From Aricia agestis (lineage: Eukaryota; Arthropoda; Insecta; Lepidoptera; Lycaenidae): a stretch of 64,000 nt of DNA. Under the pieces are notes generated by a model. That model was given only the letters and a program-made list of their open reading frames with translations. It was not told where the DNA came from and ran no database searches. A program made the position numbers and the translations under genes. Shown here piece by piece: positions 24,701-39,700 of the stretch. Position 1 is the stretch's first letter; each line of letters opens with the position of its first letter. The stretch is from the NCBI RefSeq assembly GCF_905147365.1, contig NC_056428.1, positions 5,610,001 to 5,674,000 on the forward strand, written 5' to 3'.

Positions 24701-27700
24701 GTATAGAAGATAATCTTGCCGGTGCCCCCGCAGGACCTACGTCACCTCTGTCACCTTTGTCACCTCTGTCTCCCTTTTCACCGTGACGTCCATGCTTTCC
24801 AGGTGTTCCAGGAATACCATTCTCCCCTGGTGCACCTGTTTCACCACTAGGGCCTGGTGCCCCATCTATTCCCTAATTATAAACAAAAAGATGTAACGAT
24901 AACAAAAAAATTATTATTATTATTGACGTGTTACTGATTTGGTAAATGCTATATTAGTTGTATATTTTTTGGAAATCATCAAGAAATAAACTCACCTTAT
25001 GTATTACCGTATCTCCTTTGGCTCCCTTTTCTCCACTAGCTCCTTTCTCTCCCTTTTCTCCGATTTTGCCCATCGGTCCTTCCACACCCGGAGGCCCCGG
25101 TGGACCCATGTCACCTTTTTCCACCAGCGCTGGTTCCTTTGCGACTTCTATTTCCTGTCAATATAATTTCTGACACAATTTTTTTCAACATACTTAAATA
25201 ACTATACTTAATATAAAATGTCCTAACTTGCATTTGAAATAATATGGTAAATAGCCATTGTACAATGATATTATAACCAACGCAATAATATTATAATACG
25301 AAATCACTTTTTACGCCATGTACGTTTGATTATCCCGTAACCAAAAAAATATAAGCATGTGATATTGTCATCAATCACCTTTGGCACTGGTCCTGGAGGG
25401 CCTGGTGGGCCTGGAGGTCCTACTGGTCCTCGTAAGCCGGGAGCACCATCTTTCCCCGGTTCCCCTTTTGGTCCATCTTTACCGTCTCTACCGGGTATTC
25501 CATCTCGACCTGGATCTCCGTGCTTACCCGGTTCACCCTGTGGTCCCCTTTCACCCGGATTACCAGTTGCTCCCTAAATAATGATCATAGATGTGTATAA
25601 ATTACTATCGACATGTAAGCGATGTTCTTGCCTTTTAGTACTCTTTGTAATTATATTGGTCATCTAGAGCCACTATTTTTTAAATTTTGCCGATAATATT
25701 GTGTACTGTTGTGTTAATCATATAATTCATTAAAATATATTGGCCAGTTTAAATTAATAATTATGACGTATTATAATAACTTTTAGTATATTTTTTAATT
25801 TCTTTTTGAGCTTCAATTACAACAAATATGAAAATTACCGTAGCTCCATCGTCACCATCTTCCCCTTTTTCTCCTCTTTCCCCTCGAGGTCCTTGTGGTC
25901 CTCTCATCTCTGGCATACTTAGTAATAAATTGGAAACCACCTCTTTCGAGCAACTGCATGTCTGGAAATGAATACTCGTATTAAAATAATCACTTACACT
26001 ATCTAAAAAAAATATTTACCTATGTACTTTACTTTTTAAAATTGGCTTAATTTCCGGTGCAGATTTTGGAAATTAATATAAGCTAACGATTTTTTATTTT
26101 TATTTCATGGTTTTCATTTAACTTACCCCCTCTGGGCCTTTTGGTCCAATTGCTCCCGCGTGTCCCTGTGGTCCTCTTGGCCCCGTGATAGATGCGCCCG
26201 GTTCACCCTAAAAAATAAATCAAGTTATCAAAAAAAATCAAAATGTTAATTGTAATCTTGTATTTAAAATATTTTGTATTTACGACGCGTTTACAATATT
26301 ATAATTCTGGTTATTACTGATTCTGCTTTTTGAGAAGTTCCTTTGTTGAAAAAATTATATTCAGTTATCAATTATATACCAAGAATAATGTATTTTTGCG
26401 GAATATTAATATAATATTTATTAATATAATTTAATATTAGTAAATAACAATAAAACACAACTCAACTCTACGTTGATGAAGAGTTAAAATATACGTTTAT
26501 TTTTACCTCTAATGGCATACTAATATTATATATGCGAAAGTGCGTCTGTATGTCTGTTACATCTTCACAGCCGAACCAATGAACCGATTTTGCTGAATTT
26601 TGGTATGAAGATTCTTTGAGGATACTTTTTATCCCCGGAAAATGTACGGTTCGCGAGCGATAAGTGAATTGAGGCGCAACGGAGTTACGGGCATCAACTA
26701 GTACAAAATAAATTTAAAACAACTAAGGTTTTGAAGCCAGTGATATCTTAACTACGAGGTTCCCGTGTTGAGACACTGGAACCTCGTTGTTTTTTAAGGT
26801 TGGTAGTCTGAGGACTACCGACCTTCCATGTTCAATAAACGTTTCATTATAAATTTTAAAATATAAACAAATACATTACCATTCCACCCTTTTCCCCTCT
26901 TTCACCCTTTTCACCCCTTTCGCCTCTTTCGCCCTTTGTACCGGGATCGCCTTTTTCTCCTTTTTCAGCTTCTTTTTTTCCAATTTTGCTTTCATCGTCT
27001 AGTAAATAGTTTATATTAATTAAAATAGGGAACAATTATAATGACCACCGATAACTTAATTATAAGCCATTAAAATATTTTATAGCAACAGTAAAATATT
27101 TAGTAGATAATAAAAATTTATCGGAAATCAAACAATGTAGATTTATTTGAGATTTATTTTCAGAAAATAAACTAGTATCAACAACTGAAAAGTAATAACT
27201 AAAAAGTAACAAAAATCTTACCACGAATATAACTGCTATCTAAGAACTGTAAATATAAAAAATATATTATCACACTGCAAGGTATAATAGGTATTTAAAT
27301 AATAAAACGGAAAGGTTATAAAAGCATTATACTGAAAGCCATTAAATGGAAAATTAAAATATATCAAGCAGCATTTTACAAAGCTTGTTATAAGTTATAT
27401 AAGAACCATACGAACTAAGCCTATGACGCATAGGTTGACATCATGGGCGTACCGAGAGGGGGGGGGGGGGGAGGGGGTAGCTGCCCCCCTGGATCATGTT
27501 TAATATTTTTATATATATATAATTAATAATATAAAATTATTAATTTTTTATTCTTTATAAACACCTAGCTTATAAAAAATCTGATTTGCCCCCCACTGGC
27601 CCAGAATCTGCATAATTTGCCCCCACACCCCTGGCCCAAAACCTGGGTACGCCCATGGTCGTCATCATAACAACTAAATTGACTAAATATAATATTTTTG

Positions 27701-30700
27701 TCATTTTCCGTTTATTTCACTATCTCTGTGCTATCTCTGTTAGATATAGAATAGACCAGGAAAATATAAAGAAATGAGAAAGAGAATGTGAAAAAAATAT
27801 ATCTCCTTGAGTATTTATTATTAACCAAGGAAATATTAGATATTGTGGAATTTATAGGAATTAAAGATATTAACGAATCACATTTATTTTAATTGTTATA
27901 ATAAAAATGCAGCGCAGTGCCTATTTTTTATTTTCCTGCTCATTTAATTATTTTAGATTTACATTTTCTATAGAACCATTAGGGTTCCTAAGTGATGCTA
28001 CTATATTTGGGGGCTCCACGTTCATGCCTTGTTTGAGTTTATGGACGATTTTATGATCGACAAAATATTATCTTTGATTACGACATTAAGGAATAACCTT
28101 CACGCATTAACACCAGTTACTTGTGGTATCAATCATTATTATCACCCAAGTGCCGTAGTGTGTCCTATAACCTCAAAATGTTGGTGCCAACCAAAAATTT
28201 TTGGATCCAAAATATTTTTTTATTATTATGTATTGAGTACTTATGTATGTGTTATAGTAGTTTTTTCTTACTTTATCCTACAATATGTACGAATAATATG
28301 TGGAATATTCGGATAGTGGAGCCACCATAGGGTTTTTATCGTGTGTTTAACCCTAAAGTGCATGCATTTCGACTTACAGACTTTCCTGGCGGGCGTTCTC
28401 TGTGAGTCTGCGACACAAATATAGTATTAGTTGACCCAAGTAGGTAGTACAGTCAAAAACATTAGAAGTCTATAAGAAATAACTAGCTAAAAGCCGAGCT
28501 TTGTGAGGGCTCGCGTCGTCACACCTTGACTAACTGATGATAACACATCAATGGGCGTGATAGTTTTTCCGCAAAATGTACCACAAAATGTTCAGGTTGT
28601 GGGATATAAAATACTAGGGCTCGCTTCGCACGCCCTGAAAATATAATAATTTACGTAGATTTAGATGGAGCCAACAAACATCTTTAAAATTGCCTCCAAT
28701 ATTGCTTTTATGGTTGTAGATCTAAAAATTGTGTACAACTTAGAGTGATTCTTTACCAGTTTAGAACTACTGAAAAATATTTATTAGTTATTACTTCCGA
28801 ATATTATGTAATGTATTATTTATTATATTATTTCTTGTCATAATGTGGTTGACAAACATAGTATATATTTAGTACTAGTTGGCTCACACTGCTAGACCTG
28901 CCTACCCACTGAATATATTATAGTAGTACCAAGTCTAGCTAGTATTATTTTATGCGACTCCTATGTTTTTGACTGTACTATTGCATAAAGTCTGCAGATA
29001 GAACAATTATTTTAGAGGAGTATGCTATACTTAATAGCTGTGTAAATAGAACACCTTAGATAAATAGATATTATGTTAAACATTATATTGGTTAAAACAT
29101 ATTTTATATTATTTATAGTAACACACTCACACTATCAGGTAGTTTATCCTGTGAAGTAATATAAAAAATGGATCAGTACAATTAAAAAAAAAACAATAGG
29201 TAAATGTGTTGGAATTTGTAAATAACAAATAAGTAAGTTATTATCGAACTTCATTCATCATTCATGCAATAATTCAACAAATTTAAAGTAAAAACCACAG
29301 TAGTCTAGGTAGGTAACGTGAGAGAGCCTTGCTTCGACCGCAGAAATACTACGGGCTCACTGAAAACCGGCGTGAAACAGCGCATTCGCTGTGTTTTGCC
29401 GAGTGAGTGAGTGTACCGGAGGCCCAATCCCCTACCCTTCCCTACCCTCCCCTATTACCCTATTCCCTCTTAAAAGGCCGGCCACGCACCTGCAGCTCTT
29501 CTGATGCTGCGAGTGTCCATGGGCGACAGAAGTTGCTTTCTATCTATTTCTAGGAATCATTTTTAGAAAATGTCATTTTGTTCGTGTTTTATCGTATAAT
29601 ATCAAATAGCTAGTAATAATATCAAATAGCTAGTAATAATTAATGTTCGTGCGTCTGGCCTAAGATACACACGTAAATCGACTTCTAGTTTTGTATATAG
29701 GAAGCAATTCGAATTTGCACAATAAAATCTGACGGGCCCGCTCAATCTTTCAGTTTGCTGTGGATTTTTCGAACTGACGGCTTACACGGATGCACTCTAA
29801 TCCTATTGCCTGCCTTACACAAATACAACTTTGACTAGTTGTTTTGACTGTATTTGCGAATTTGGGACAGACAGATTATTAAGTGAATTTGTAGAATCCA
29901 TTAGCAAAGTTTTCTGACCACAATACTGCGTTGCGCTATCGCATTGTAATTTGTATAGATCTACTTAGTGCTTGTCCATACACAGCGGGCACCGCGCGGT
30001 TTAGATCCGCGCGGTTAAGAGGATACCACAGCAGCTAGAGAAATGAAAAAAAAGTACGTGTAATATCTATAGCTGTCTCCCTTACCTCAAGCCTATACCG
30101 CAGAACGCGATAGAGACAACTGCAGAAAATCCAGAAAATCAACGATTCGTTGTCCCCTGATTCCTTCTCCAAAACTTAACCGATTTAAGTACTTTTTTCA
30201 TTAAAGATTAAAAAAAGGCTTGAGCTGTGTTCCTATGTTTTGCTTTTTTTGTATAATCTATCCAAATCTGTTTTCTGGACGTTTGAACACAGTGGAAAAT
30301 CTGGCCATTTTTTTGGGTTTTTGAACGTTCATATCTTATTTAATAATTAAATTATGAAAAAAAGGAAAACATAGGGACATTGTATTAGTGGCCGTAGATA
30401 TTCAGGAAAAAAATTATAACTCTACTAGCATTATCCAGGGAGGAAACAGGGGACAGCGTTTGTATGGGAAAAATGGCGGTGTGGAATCCTCTTAAGCCGC
30501 TCGCAGCTTATTACTATGGCGTTGTATTACCTAGCGTTCATAGAGCACGGAAACCACGCGGTTCCCGCATGTCTGAACAAGCACTTAAAGTACTACTTGT
30601 ACTATTATCTATTCTATGGTACGTATAACGAACGTTTTCTGTGGCAACAAATTCGTGCTGGGCCACAACTCTGCGTTGCGGCATCGCATCGTAACGATCA

Positions 30701-33700
30701 ACCACAAAAGTAGTAAAAACTGCTACTAAATTGCATTGCTGTGCGACGTTGTTTTTACGATTCGACCCCACAACGAAGTGTGGCCCGGAACTTTTGTTCT
30801 TGATGTAAATCGATTGCTTTAGACTTTAGAGGTTTAAAATAGTGTAAAATACACAAAAACAAGCAAAATCAACATCATAATATCAAAAACCCGCATCACG
30901 CTGCACAAGCACGAAAAATTTGTGAAAGTGTTCGATTCTCTTTTTTTTCAATTATGATACGAATACGTTGCTGTTACTATCCCCGCTAAACCCCGACAGG
31001 TTTAAAAGAATTATTACTTACATCCTTACAGATCATCTCTTGGTTGTAGATTTTCAGGTTCGGTAGTATCAACAAGTCTTGAATAGCCCCCTGAAAAAAA
31101 TTAAACAAAATATTATTCTACGATAATGTACTTGTTAGGGTTCCGTAGTCAACAAGGAACTCTTATAGTTTCGGTCTGTCCGTCCGTCTGTCGGTCCGCG
31201 GTTTTGCTCAGAGACTATAGGACCTACAAAGCTGTAATTTGACATGAATGCACATATTAATGATGCCGGCAAAATGGTTCATGAAATCTTAAAAAATATT
31301 TTTTTATGGTACCTTCCCTACACATCAAGCGGGGATGATTTTTTTTTCACGTCCACCCCATCGTATGGAGTGTTGTTGGATAGGTTTTTAAAAAATATTA
31401 TGAGTATTCATAGGTCATTTCCCGATTTAGGAATCTGTTAGTGAAATATTAAGTTTTAAAGTGGAAAAAATCGTTAGAGTCCAGTGTCCCCCCCCCCCCC
31501 CTTCTACCACTTAAACGGTTGCCTCTGGAAATGTGAAAAAATTCATGGGAGTATAAAATATGCTGAATTTAAAAGGAAAACTATAACGGCTAATAAGACT
31601 TAATAAGTTTTTTGAGTTATAGTCGATCAACTAAAAAAAATGTACCTATTCGACGAAATATAAAGGGACTTTTCGTTCAAATTCCTTTGAACGTAACTGA
31701 GATGATGTTGTTAGTAGTGTAAAACACGTTATAAATGTACATTCATTGACCATACCGAAATTATCAAAAACTAGCTGTACTACGGAACCCTATATTGCGC
31801 GTGGCCCGACACGCACTTGGCCGGTTTGTTTTTGTTCTTAACTTTGTTTGAACCAGAATTTCTAGAAACCATAAATTTTTCAGCTAAAAAACAGCAGCCT
31901 ATAATCTATACCCTTTCTCGTAGACCGTAGTGTTCATAATATATTTTGTTAGAATTTCATCACAACCAGTATAGTAATTTTGAAGAATTTTGTTGCAAAC
32001 AAACAAAACTCTTATACCAAAAGTATGAAATGTTATACATAATAATATAATATTATGATATTATAATTATATGAGGTCTATAATTACATTCAAATTACCC
32101 AACTAGAATAAACTTAGCAATGTTGTAGGCAATGTCATTATTATTTTGTTACCGATTGTCAAGAGTTATGTCTACGAACATTCGGAAAACTAACAAGCTG
32201 TATTGACAGAGCTTAAACAACATATCCCTTGTTGCGTTGACGTGCATTGTTCCGTTAGAAGCATTGACTTGTTCATAAATAGCGTAAGGATAGGCCTCGA
32301 ACAAGAAATAATGTCCCCATTGAGTGCTCATTGGAAATGTTACTAGTGATTGTCATTTAAGGCAAGCGTGACAAAAGTATATTTTTAGGTAGAAAAAATC
32401 GTTAAGCGTTGAAAGAAGCGTTAAGCTCCTGAGCGTTTAAAAATTCGCAACCAAATTATTGTTGTAATTTGTTTGAGATTTTTTTTGTTTTTTAATAATT
32501 AAAGGCCCTTATATTAAGATCACATTGTATCCGTTTGGTAAAAAAATCCAGCACTAACATACGTCTAAAAACACAGTGTCGATCTTTTTATTGATAGAAA
32601 AGACAACTTTTTTGCTTTCAGTTTAGCCGCCATTCTGTATAAAATATATTTCGCTAGAAAACATTTATTTTCAATATTATGACAATAAATTTATCACTTA
32701 CATTGCTTGACACAAACTACAACCTCGATGGTAATTGGTGAGTGGTGACTGGTGACATACGTGATACGGCTCATCCTTACTTTCGAAATCATTGTATAGA
32801 AGATTAAAAATATGGAGGTCTTTTGTAGGCTAGGAATGAAGCTGACGGTAGAATAAATTCGCATCTCGCTATCGGCACGAATTATGAGATTGCGTTTTTT
32901 CAATGTACGCTTTCCCGTTAAGTACTTGATATTTCGATGGGTTTTCAGTTCAGAAACATTAAACATAAAAGTTCGATTATGGGTCTGTCCGAATGAGCGC
33001 TGCTGCAACGCCATTTAGAAAGGAATAGAATAGAATAATTAAATTTACTATTTATTTACTCACTATATCAATATTTTTTTTCTAACCTAAATAGTTTGCA
33101 AGAGAGACTCTTCCAACGTGGTGAAATGTGTGCCCCTCTATCTTCTAAAAATTAAAAAAACAAATGATGTACATTACTTTAAAAAACTACGAACGAAAAT
33201 TGGTTTGAACGAGATGTAGCAAGTAGTTTTTTTATACTTCATAAATGGTAAACCTTAAACCAATAAAAAAAAATTTCATCTTCAAAAATTATACTTAAGT
33301 GTTATTAAAGTTTCTTATATATATGTTTTTTAACCTGAATAGTTTGCGAGAGAGACTCTTCCAAAATGGTAAAATGTGTCCATTCCCCCCCCCCCCCCCC
33401 TCCCCCCCTAACTTCTAAAGGAGTCATGATGAGTCAAAAAAATATATGATTTACCTACATTACCATAAAAACTACCAACGAAAATTGATTTGAACGAGAT
33501 CTAGCAAGTAGTTTTTTTTACGTCATAAATGGTAAACCTTAAATTTACTGTTAAATCAACTGAAATATAAAAATAAATTAAAAAAAAAACCTTTTAATTT
33601 AATAAAATAAATTATAAATAAAACTCTTTTCGAAAAAAGCTTTTATTTAAATAGTCTAAAAAGAAGAAAATAAATTTCTCCTTAAAAATTTTAATTTTTA

Positions 33701-36700
33701 AGTTAAAATCCTCAATGTAATAAAAGCTTGTCGCGACTCGCGAGACTTAACAATCTATCAGTACTTGATAAAATTAAATTAAAATAATATTATCAATTTC
33801 CTCAGATATAATATTGGTACTACATAATATAGTTTATTTACAAATCTCGCAACAAGCTTTTATTATCATGCAAATTGTATTGAGGATTTTAACTTAAAAG
33901 TTAAAATTTTTAAGGAGAAATTTATTTTCTTCTTTTTAGACTATTTAAATAAAATCTTTTTTCAAAAAGTTTTATGTTTATAATCTTTTTTTTTTTGTTT
34001 TTTAGTTATCTCTGGCTAGACTTCTTAGTCTGTTTGATAGTACATAATTTGTTTTGTTTCAAGAATTTGTTAAATTCTGATTAACTTAAGTCCTTAAGAA
34101 ATCGTACTCGACTTTGACTAGTGAAAAATCTATATTTAGCGAGTTGTTCTATTCCGTTTATTTCTGCGTGACTAAAAAGTTAAATTTTATTTAACAAAAG
34201 TGACCGGCTTCAACCGGGCATTTTCTGAAACCCGGCTGGATTTGACTTGAAGTCGCGTCACGTTATTTCACGTCACGTCACGACTCACGTGACGTCACGA
34301 CTCACGTGACGATTGAAAATAACTGTTCTCGTATTTTGGATGAGCCGCCATATTGGATATAGAATGACATTACATTCGTTTCCGAGTTATTCTTAATGGG
34401 CCCTTTCATTTGATACCCATATTGCAGAAGTGCATTAAAAATAACTATTCCCGTATCTTGGATGTGCCGCCATATTGGATGTAGAATGACATTACATTCG
34501 TTTTTGAGATACTCCCAAAAAGCCCTTTCATTTAATATCCATATTGTAGGACTGCATCGAAAATAACTATTTCACCATCTTGGATTGTCGGCCATATTGG
34601 ATTTAGAGTGATGCCACATACCATATCGTGTATTGTCATCCAAACTTAACGTGTATGCAAAATTTCAGCTCAATCGGTTAATTATATCTGCTTCAAAATT
34701 GAGTTCCAATATTTCACCCGAACATACATACTTACATACGTACAGAGCAAGTTAAATAAAAGCTTTTAAAAACAAACCTTACTGCTGCTGCGGAATCCTT
34801 CATGGGCGAGTCCAACTCGTACTTAGCCGGTTTTCATGTAAACCTAGAGATCCGACCGTTTGCCGTTATTTTCTTAAGAAGGGAGGGAGAAAGGGAGGTA
34901 GAAATCAAGATCATAAATGGCATTACGTATATTTCACAAAAAATATCCTTACTATAAGGAAAAGTTACTTCCCAATTATTTAGACAGAATTGACAATAGT
35001 TATGTGCCTAAAAACCAGCAATGGCTTATGTAACACTATTTTACATTAAGTATATTATTATTGTGATTGTATTTTTCTTTGGGTCTTTAATAAAAAAAGT
35101 CACTGTAATTGCCCTGAATAAAGTCAAAGTGATGTTAAAAAACTATTTTGGTTTCTCGATATGCCATGCCTACACACGTTATAAGGGTAATGGTAGAAAA
35201 TAGTAATAAAGTCGAATGGCATTCTAGAATTCTGATTCCCCGGTATGACACTTAACTTTATATGGTTGCTTTTAGTGCGATAGTATTAGCATAATTTTCA
35301 TCATAAATGTGCACTCTGCGATATGTAAGAATATTGAATCTATTAAATCTAAATCTGATAAAAACAATAATAATAATATTGTTAGGGCCGGGACACATAA
35401 ACACGATACGACATCGTGTCCTACCACGATGCGGCGTCGTTTCACGATGCGACGTCGCGTCGTGGGAATCTACGACGAGCATCGTAAAAAACTACGTCGT
35501 GACACCGTAACGTGTCATGATACACGACGTCGCGTCGTAGAAACTCACGATGCGTTTCTGTGTCAGTGACACAGTTGTTATTCAAAATTCAAAGATGACG
35601 CATCGTGACCCGATATGACGCGTCGTGTCGTGTTTATGTGTCCCGGCCCTTATTACGATGTGAAAAATGCTAACGTCACAATAATATAAGAAACTAGATG
35701 TCCCGCACGGCTTCGCCCGCGTAAATTAGGAATTTTACAGAAAACGTACATTTTGCCATAAAAAATATTAACCCCGTTTTCCCCACATTTTCCTGAGTTT
35801 TTTCGGTCGTATTAGTCTTAGCGTGATAATATAATATAGCCTATAGTCTTACTCGATAAATGATCGGTATACCAGGTATATCTCGGTACAAAATCTTACT
35901 TGTTAGTAGCATATGCTTAGAATACTTCTCACAAAACCGAAGTCACCACATGTTTCCCTATACGTTTTGAGGAGTTCCCTCGATTACTTATGGATCTTCA
36001 TCAGATCACCACTTTTGTGAATATAATACCAAATTGGGATGATACCCTATATACCAAAAGAAAAATTTTGAAAATCGGTTAACAAACGGCGGAGTAATCG
36101 TTGAATATAAGAAAACGAACATAACACCTCGCCCATTTTGAAAGTCAGTTAAAATTGTAGCCTATGTGTTATTCTGATGTATAAGCTATATTATTGTAAA
36201 GTTTCATTAAAATCCGTTCAATAGTTTTTGCGTGAAAGAGTAACAAACATCCATACATCCACACATCCACACATCCACACATCCATACATCCAAACAAAC
36301 TTTCGCCTTTATAATATTAGTAGGATGACGCCCGCAACTCGACCATAGAACCAAAATTCGTATATCACGAAAGGAACCGTACATTTTTCCGGACTAAAAA
36401 GTATTCTTTTTCCATACCAAATTACAGCAACATCGGTTATGAGGTTTGGAAGTGAAGAGGCAACAGAAAGACAGACAAACAGACACACTTTCGCATTTAT
36501 AATATTAGTATGGATTGCATGAATTCATTTCAGGAATTCTGTGTTTCAATAAGTATAATTTTATTTCACAAGTTATAACATTATTTAAATAAGATGGTAC
36601 AAAAAGAATTCTATTATATTTTTTTAGCAAAAATCAGCTTCTATCAGCGAATATCCTACAACTTTATTACAGCAAAAGTGTCAAATGAAATTAATTGTAA

Positions 36701-39700
36701 TATCTTAACAAGTGGGTCAGCTTAATAAAATTAAATCCTTACTGCTCAGACATGACAGCCAGTCAGCGGATTTCAGAATGTTCACAATGCCGACTTTGGA
36801 CAAAGACATTTTATCAAAAAAGGAGGGTATTATCGCTTCAAGTTATTTCTGGCGTTATAATACTGTTTGTTCAGTATTTAATAATCCATACTAATAATAT
36901 AAATGCGAACGTATGTTTGTCTGTATCTCTGTCTGTTAAACGTACACAACCGTTGCTTAAACAAGCGTGACGAAGAAATAAAATTCGTTTCGCTGAACCG
37001 ATTTTGCTGAGATTTGGTATGAAGATTTTCCCCGGAAATTGTACGGCAACCGAGCGATAGTCGAATTTTGGCGCAGTGGTATTTCGGGCGGGCGGTCATC
37101 TACTAGGATATAAATTACTGTACGGTAGTATTGTTTTCACACTAGAGGCCAGCACCAGCATAGACAATAAACAAACAGTTTTGTTCGACGCCTGCACACG
37201 CACAGTCAGATAGAAGCACAATTCTGCCGTGCAGACACTAAAGCGCAGTAAGTGCAAAATCATGATTCGGAGAAAAACGCGTTTAAAGTTTAAAAACAAA
37301 AAAAATATATATTAAAATGTATTTGTTTTGTTCTTTTTCAACTTTATCTCAAAGGGAATAACGTAAACTTAATCCTAGACGTAAAGAATGCCCTGAAAAC
37401 CCCATGAATAATTTATTACAGGCATTAATATTTTTGGGGCCCCTTTACTGCACAGAAAAAAACCGAAAATTACATAATTCTGGAACATAAAAGAAGTAGT
37501 GCATACAAATGAAACAGCATAATAATTTAATTATGAAAATTTTATTTTTAATAATCAAATAGGATGCGTTTTTCATTTGAACTTCGTTTCTAAGCTTAAA
37601 ATTTATTAAAAAATCTGCATTTTTGCATAAAAAACTAACAATTATTATCTTCTCTTAGTACGTTAACATCGTTATTTTGAAATAAGGCTTAAAACTGTAA
37701 ATACCTAGTACTATATTTAAAAAAATACCATTTTTATGTGCATTAGGAATACTAAGCACTTCATTATACAATTAATTAGTCCATAATTGGCACTGAAAGG
37801 AACACAAAAATCTATAAAATGGTGGAACTGAGAAGTAAGTGGTATATTAATAAGTAACAAATTTTTTAACTTATCAATTGTCATTAATAAGAATTAAAAC
37901 CGACCAAAACTAAGCGATTACACTTATCGTTAATTAATATGGTGTCATTTTAACCATTGTTGATATAGTAAAATCTAATATTGACCTCACCATGCAATAA
38001 TAATCATTATAATTGAATATCAAAATACAATTTACAATAGCCTGCAAGTACTTATATCTTTTTGTAAAAGATAGTTGTACAAATAGGCATGATGACTATT
38101 TTTTTTTCTTATCGGTAATTGAAAGACACTTAAAAAATAGAAACATCGTTGAAAGAATGACTCTGATAGCTTAAAAATTCACCAAGATATGACAATTCAA
38201 ATATCTCATAAAAAAGACCTGCCCGAAACGCTCCATACAAAGTGCTACGAAAGTATGACGTCAGTCTTTCGTAGTTTGTACGCATCGGGAGACAACTTTG
38301 TTCGACAGGTATATTAAATATTGCGTTTATGAAAGTGGTTTCATAACAAAAGTTGCTTTTAAATGTATAAGTTATCGAATTGTATACAAATATTAAGAAA
38401 TTTAATTGAAAAAAAAATCGACTTGAATATCCATCTTTGAAGGCGCATAACAAAAAAAAAAACAAATGCTATCAAGCTGAAGTTTTGGGAACACTTATTT
38501 TTTACCATGATTTCTTTATTTTATTAACAAAATTCGCTAATCTTTGACCTTGTCATCATCCCTATTGCATACATACAAATCTTTCAAAATACTATACAAA
38601 TACTGCATTTTAGTAAGTAGTATAGATTATATCGATATAGCAATTATTTTTTTTAAATGCAGTATTATACCTGAATTTACTGCATTTTAATTAGTAATCA
38701 CTAGTACTGATTAAATGCAGTAAAAACTGTCTGTATGGAGTTAACATATACTGCGTTTTAATTAGGTTTTCACGTAACTATGTGTGTATACGGAACTATT
38801 TAAAAAACAGTATTTTATTTGTATTTACTGCGTTTTAATCTGAAATCACAAAAAATCCTTGCAGCAAGTGATTTTACTGCGATTCATATAGCAATAATGT
38901 CTTTTTAGCGGTAAAATGGGGTCGTTACTGCATTTTCAAAAAACTTTATGGTTAAAAATAAAATACTTCCATTTAACGTAGGATAATGTGAGTAAGCCAG
39001 AAATAAAGTGAAAAAAATGTAGATTTAGAATATATCAAAAACGGAAAATCACCAAAATGCGCCTTACTGCGCTTTAGTGTCTGCACGGCAGAATTACCAT
39101 CTTACTGTACATAGTTTGAATGTTTGTCGAAAATAGACGTACATTTTTATTGCCCATAGAATTCCCACCACGTACATAAAGTAAACTTCATTCAATATTC
39201 TAGGTGATGTTTTTGTTATAAACATTGTTTACAATTCATAAGGTTTTATAAAATGAAGTATGTTATGGAATGGAAGGTAGTGCTAGCTTCCATTCCATAA
39301 CATATACATATACATATAATAATAAAGCTAAAGAGTTTGGTTTGTTTGTCCGCCGAACGCGCTATTATCAGGAAGTACTGGTTAGAATTGAAAAAATATT
39401 TTTGTGGTGGATACTATATTTATCGAGGAAAGCTTCGAGTTATAACTTAAACAAGATGTTGAGGGTCAAACCAATAGAAACGAAGAATCAGAGGAAAAAG
39501 TGGAAAAATGCTCTTATTTCACAAACTAAGTAGGTTCGATTTTTAAGCTATTTGGCATAGCATTAGCAATACATAGGGAAGAAAAGAGCATAGGCTTTTG
39601 CGGGAAAATGTACGGTTCCTGCAAATGCCTCATTTACGCTGGCGGAGCCGCGCGAAACCTCAAGCAATAACAAAAGGCAATCCAGCGAAACGTTTGTATC

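Noticed and set aside
23048..25581. Plus-strand ORFs rich in Pro, Gly and Leu
   Set aside because: They are the antisense of minus-strand Mp collagen exons; the Gly-X-Y pattern and splice sites fit only the minus strand.
30538..30771. Minus-strand ORF of 77 codons with an overlapping plus-strand ORF
   Set aside because: Short, no recognisable domain, and next to a MITE; likely chance.
36240..36300. Regular CATCCACA repeats, considered as a CRISPR-like array
   Set aside because: A short tandem minisatellite without spacers, in a eukaryotic Helitron-like repeat.
38130..38465. Minus-strand 111-codon hydrophobic ORF
   Set aside because: Lies inside the 37220-39095 element in AT-rich DNA; Phe/Leu/Tyr-rich composition expected by chance and no transposase motif.
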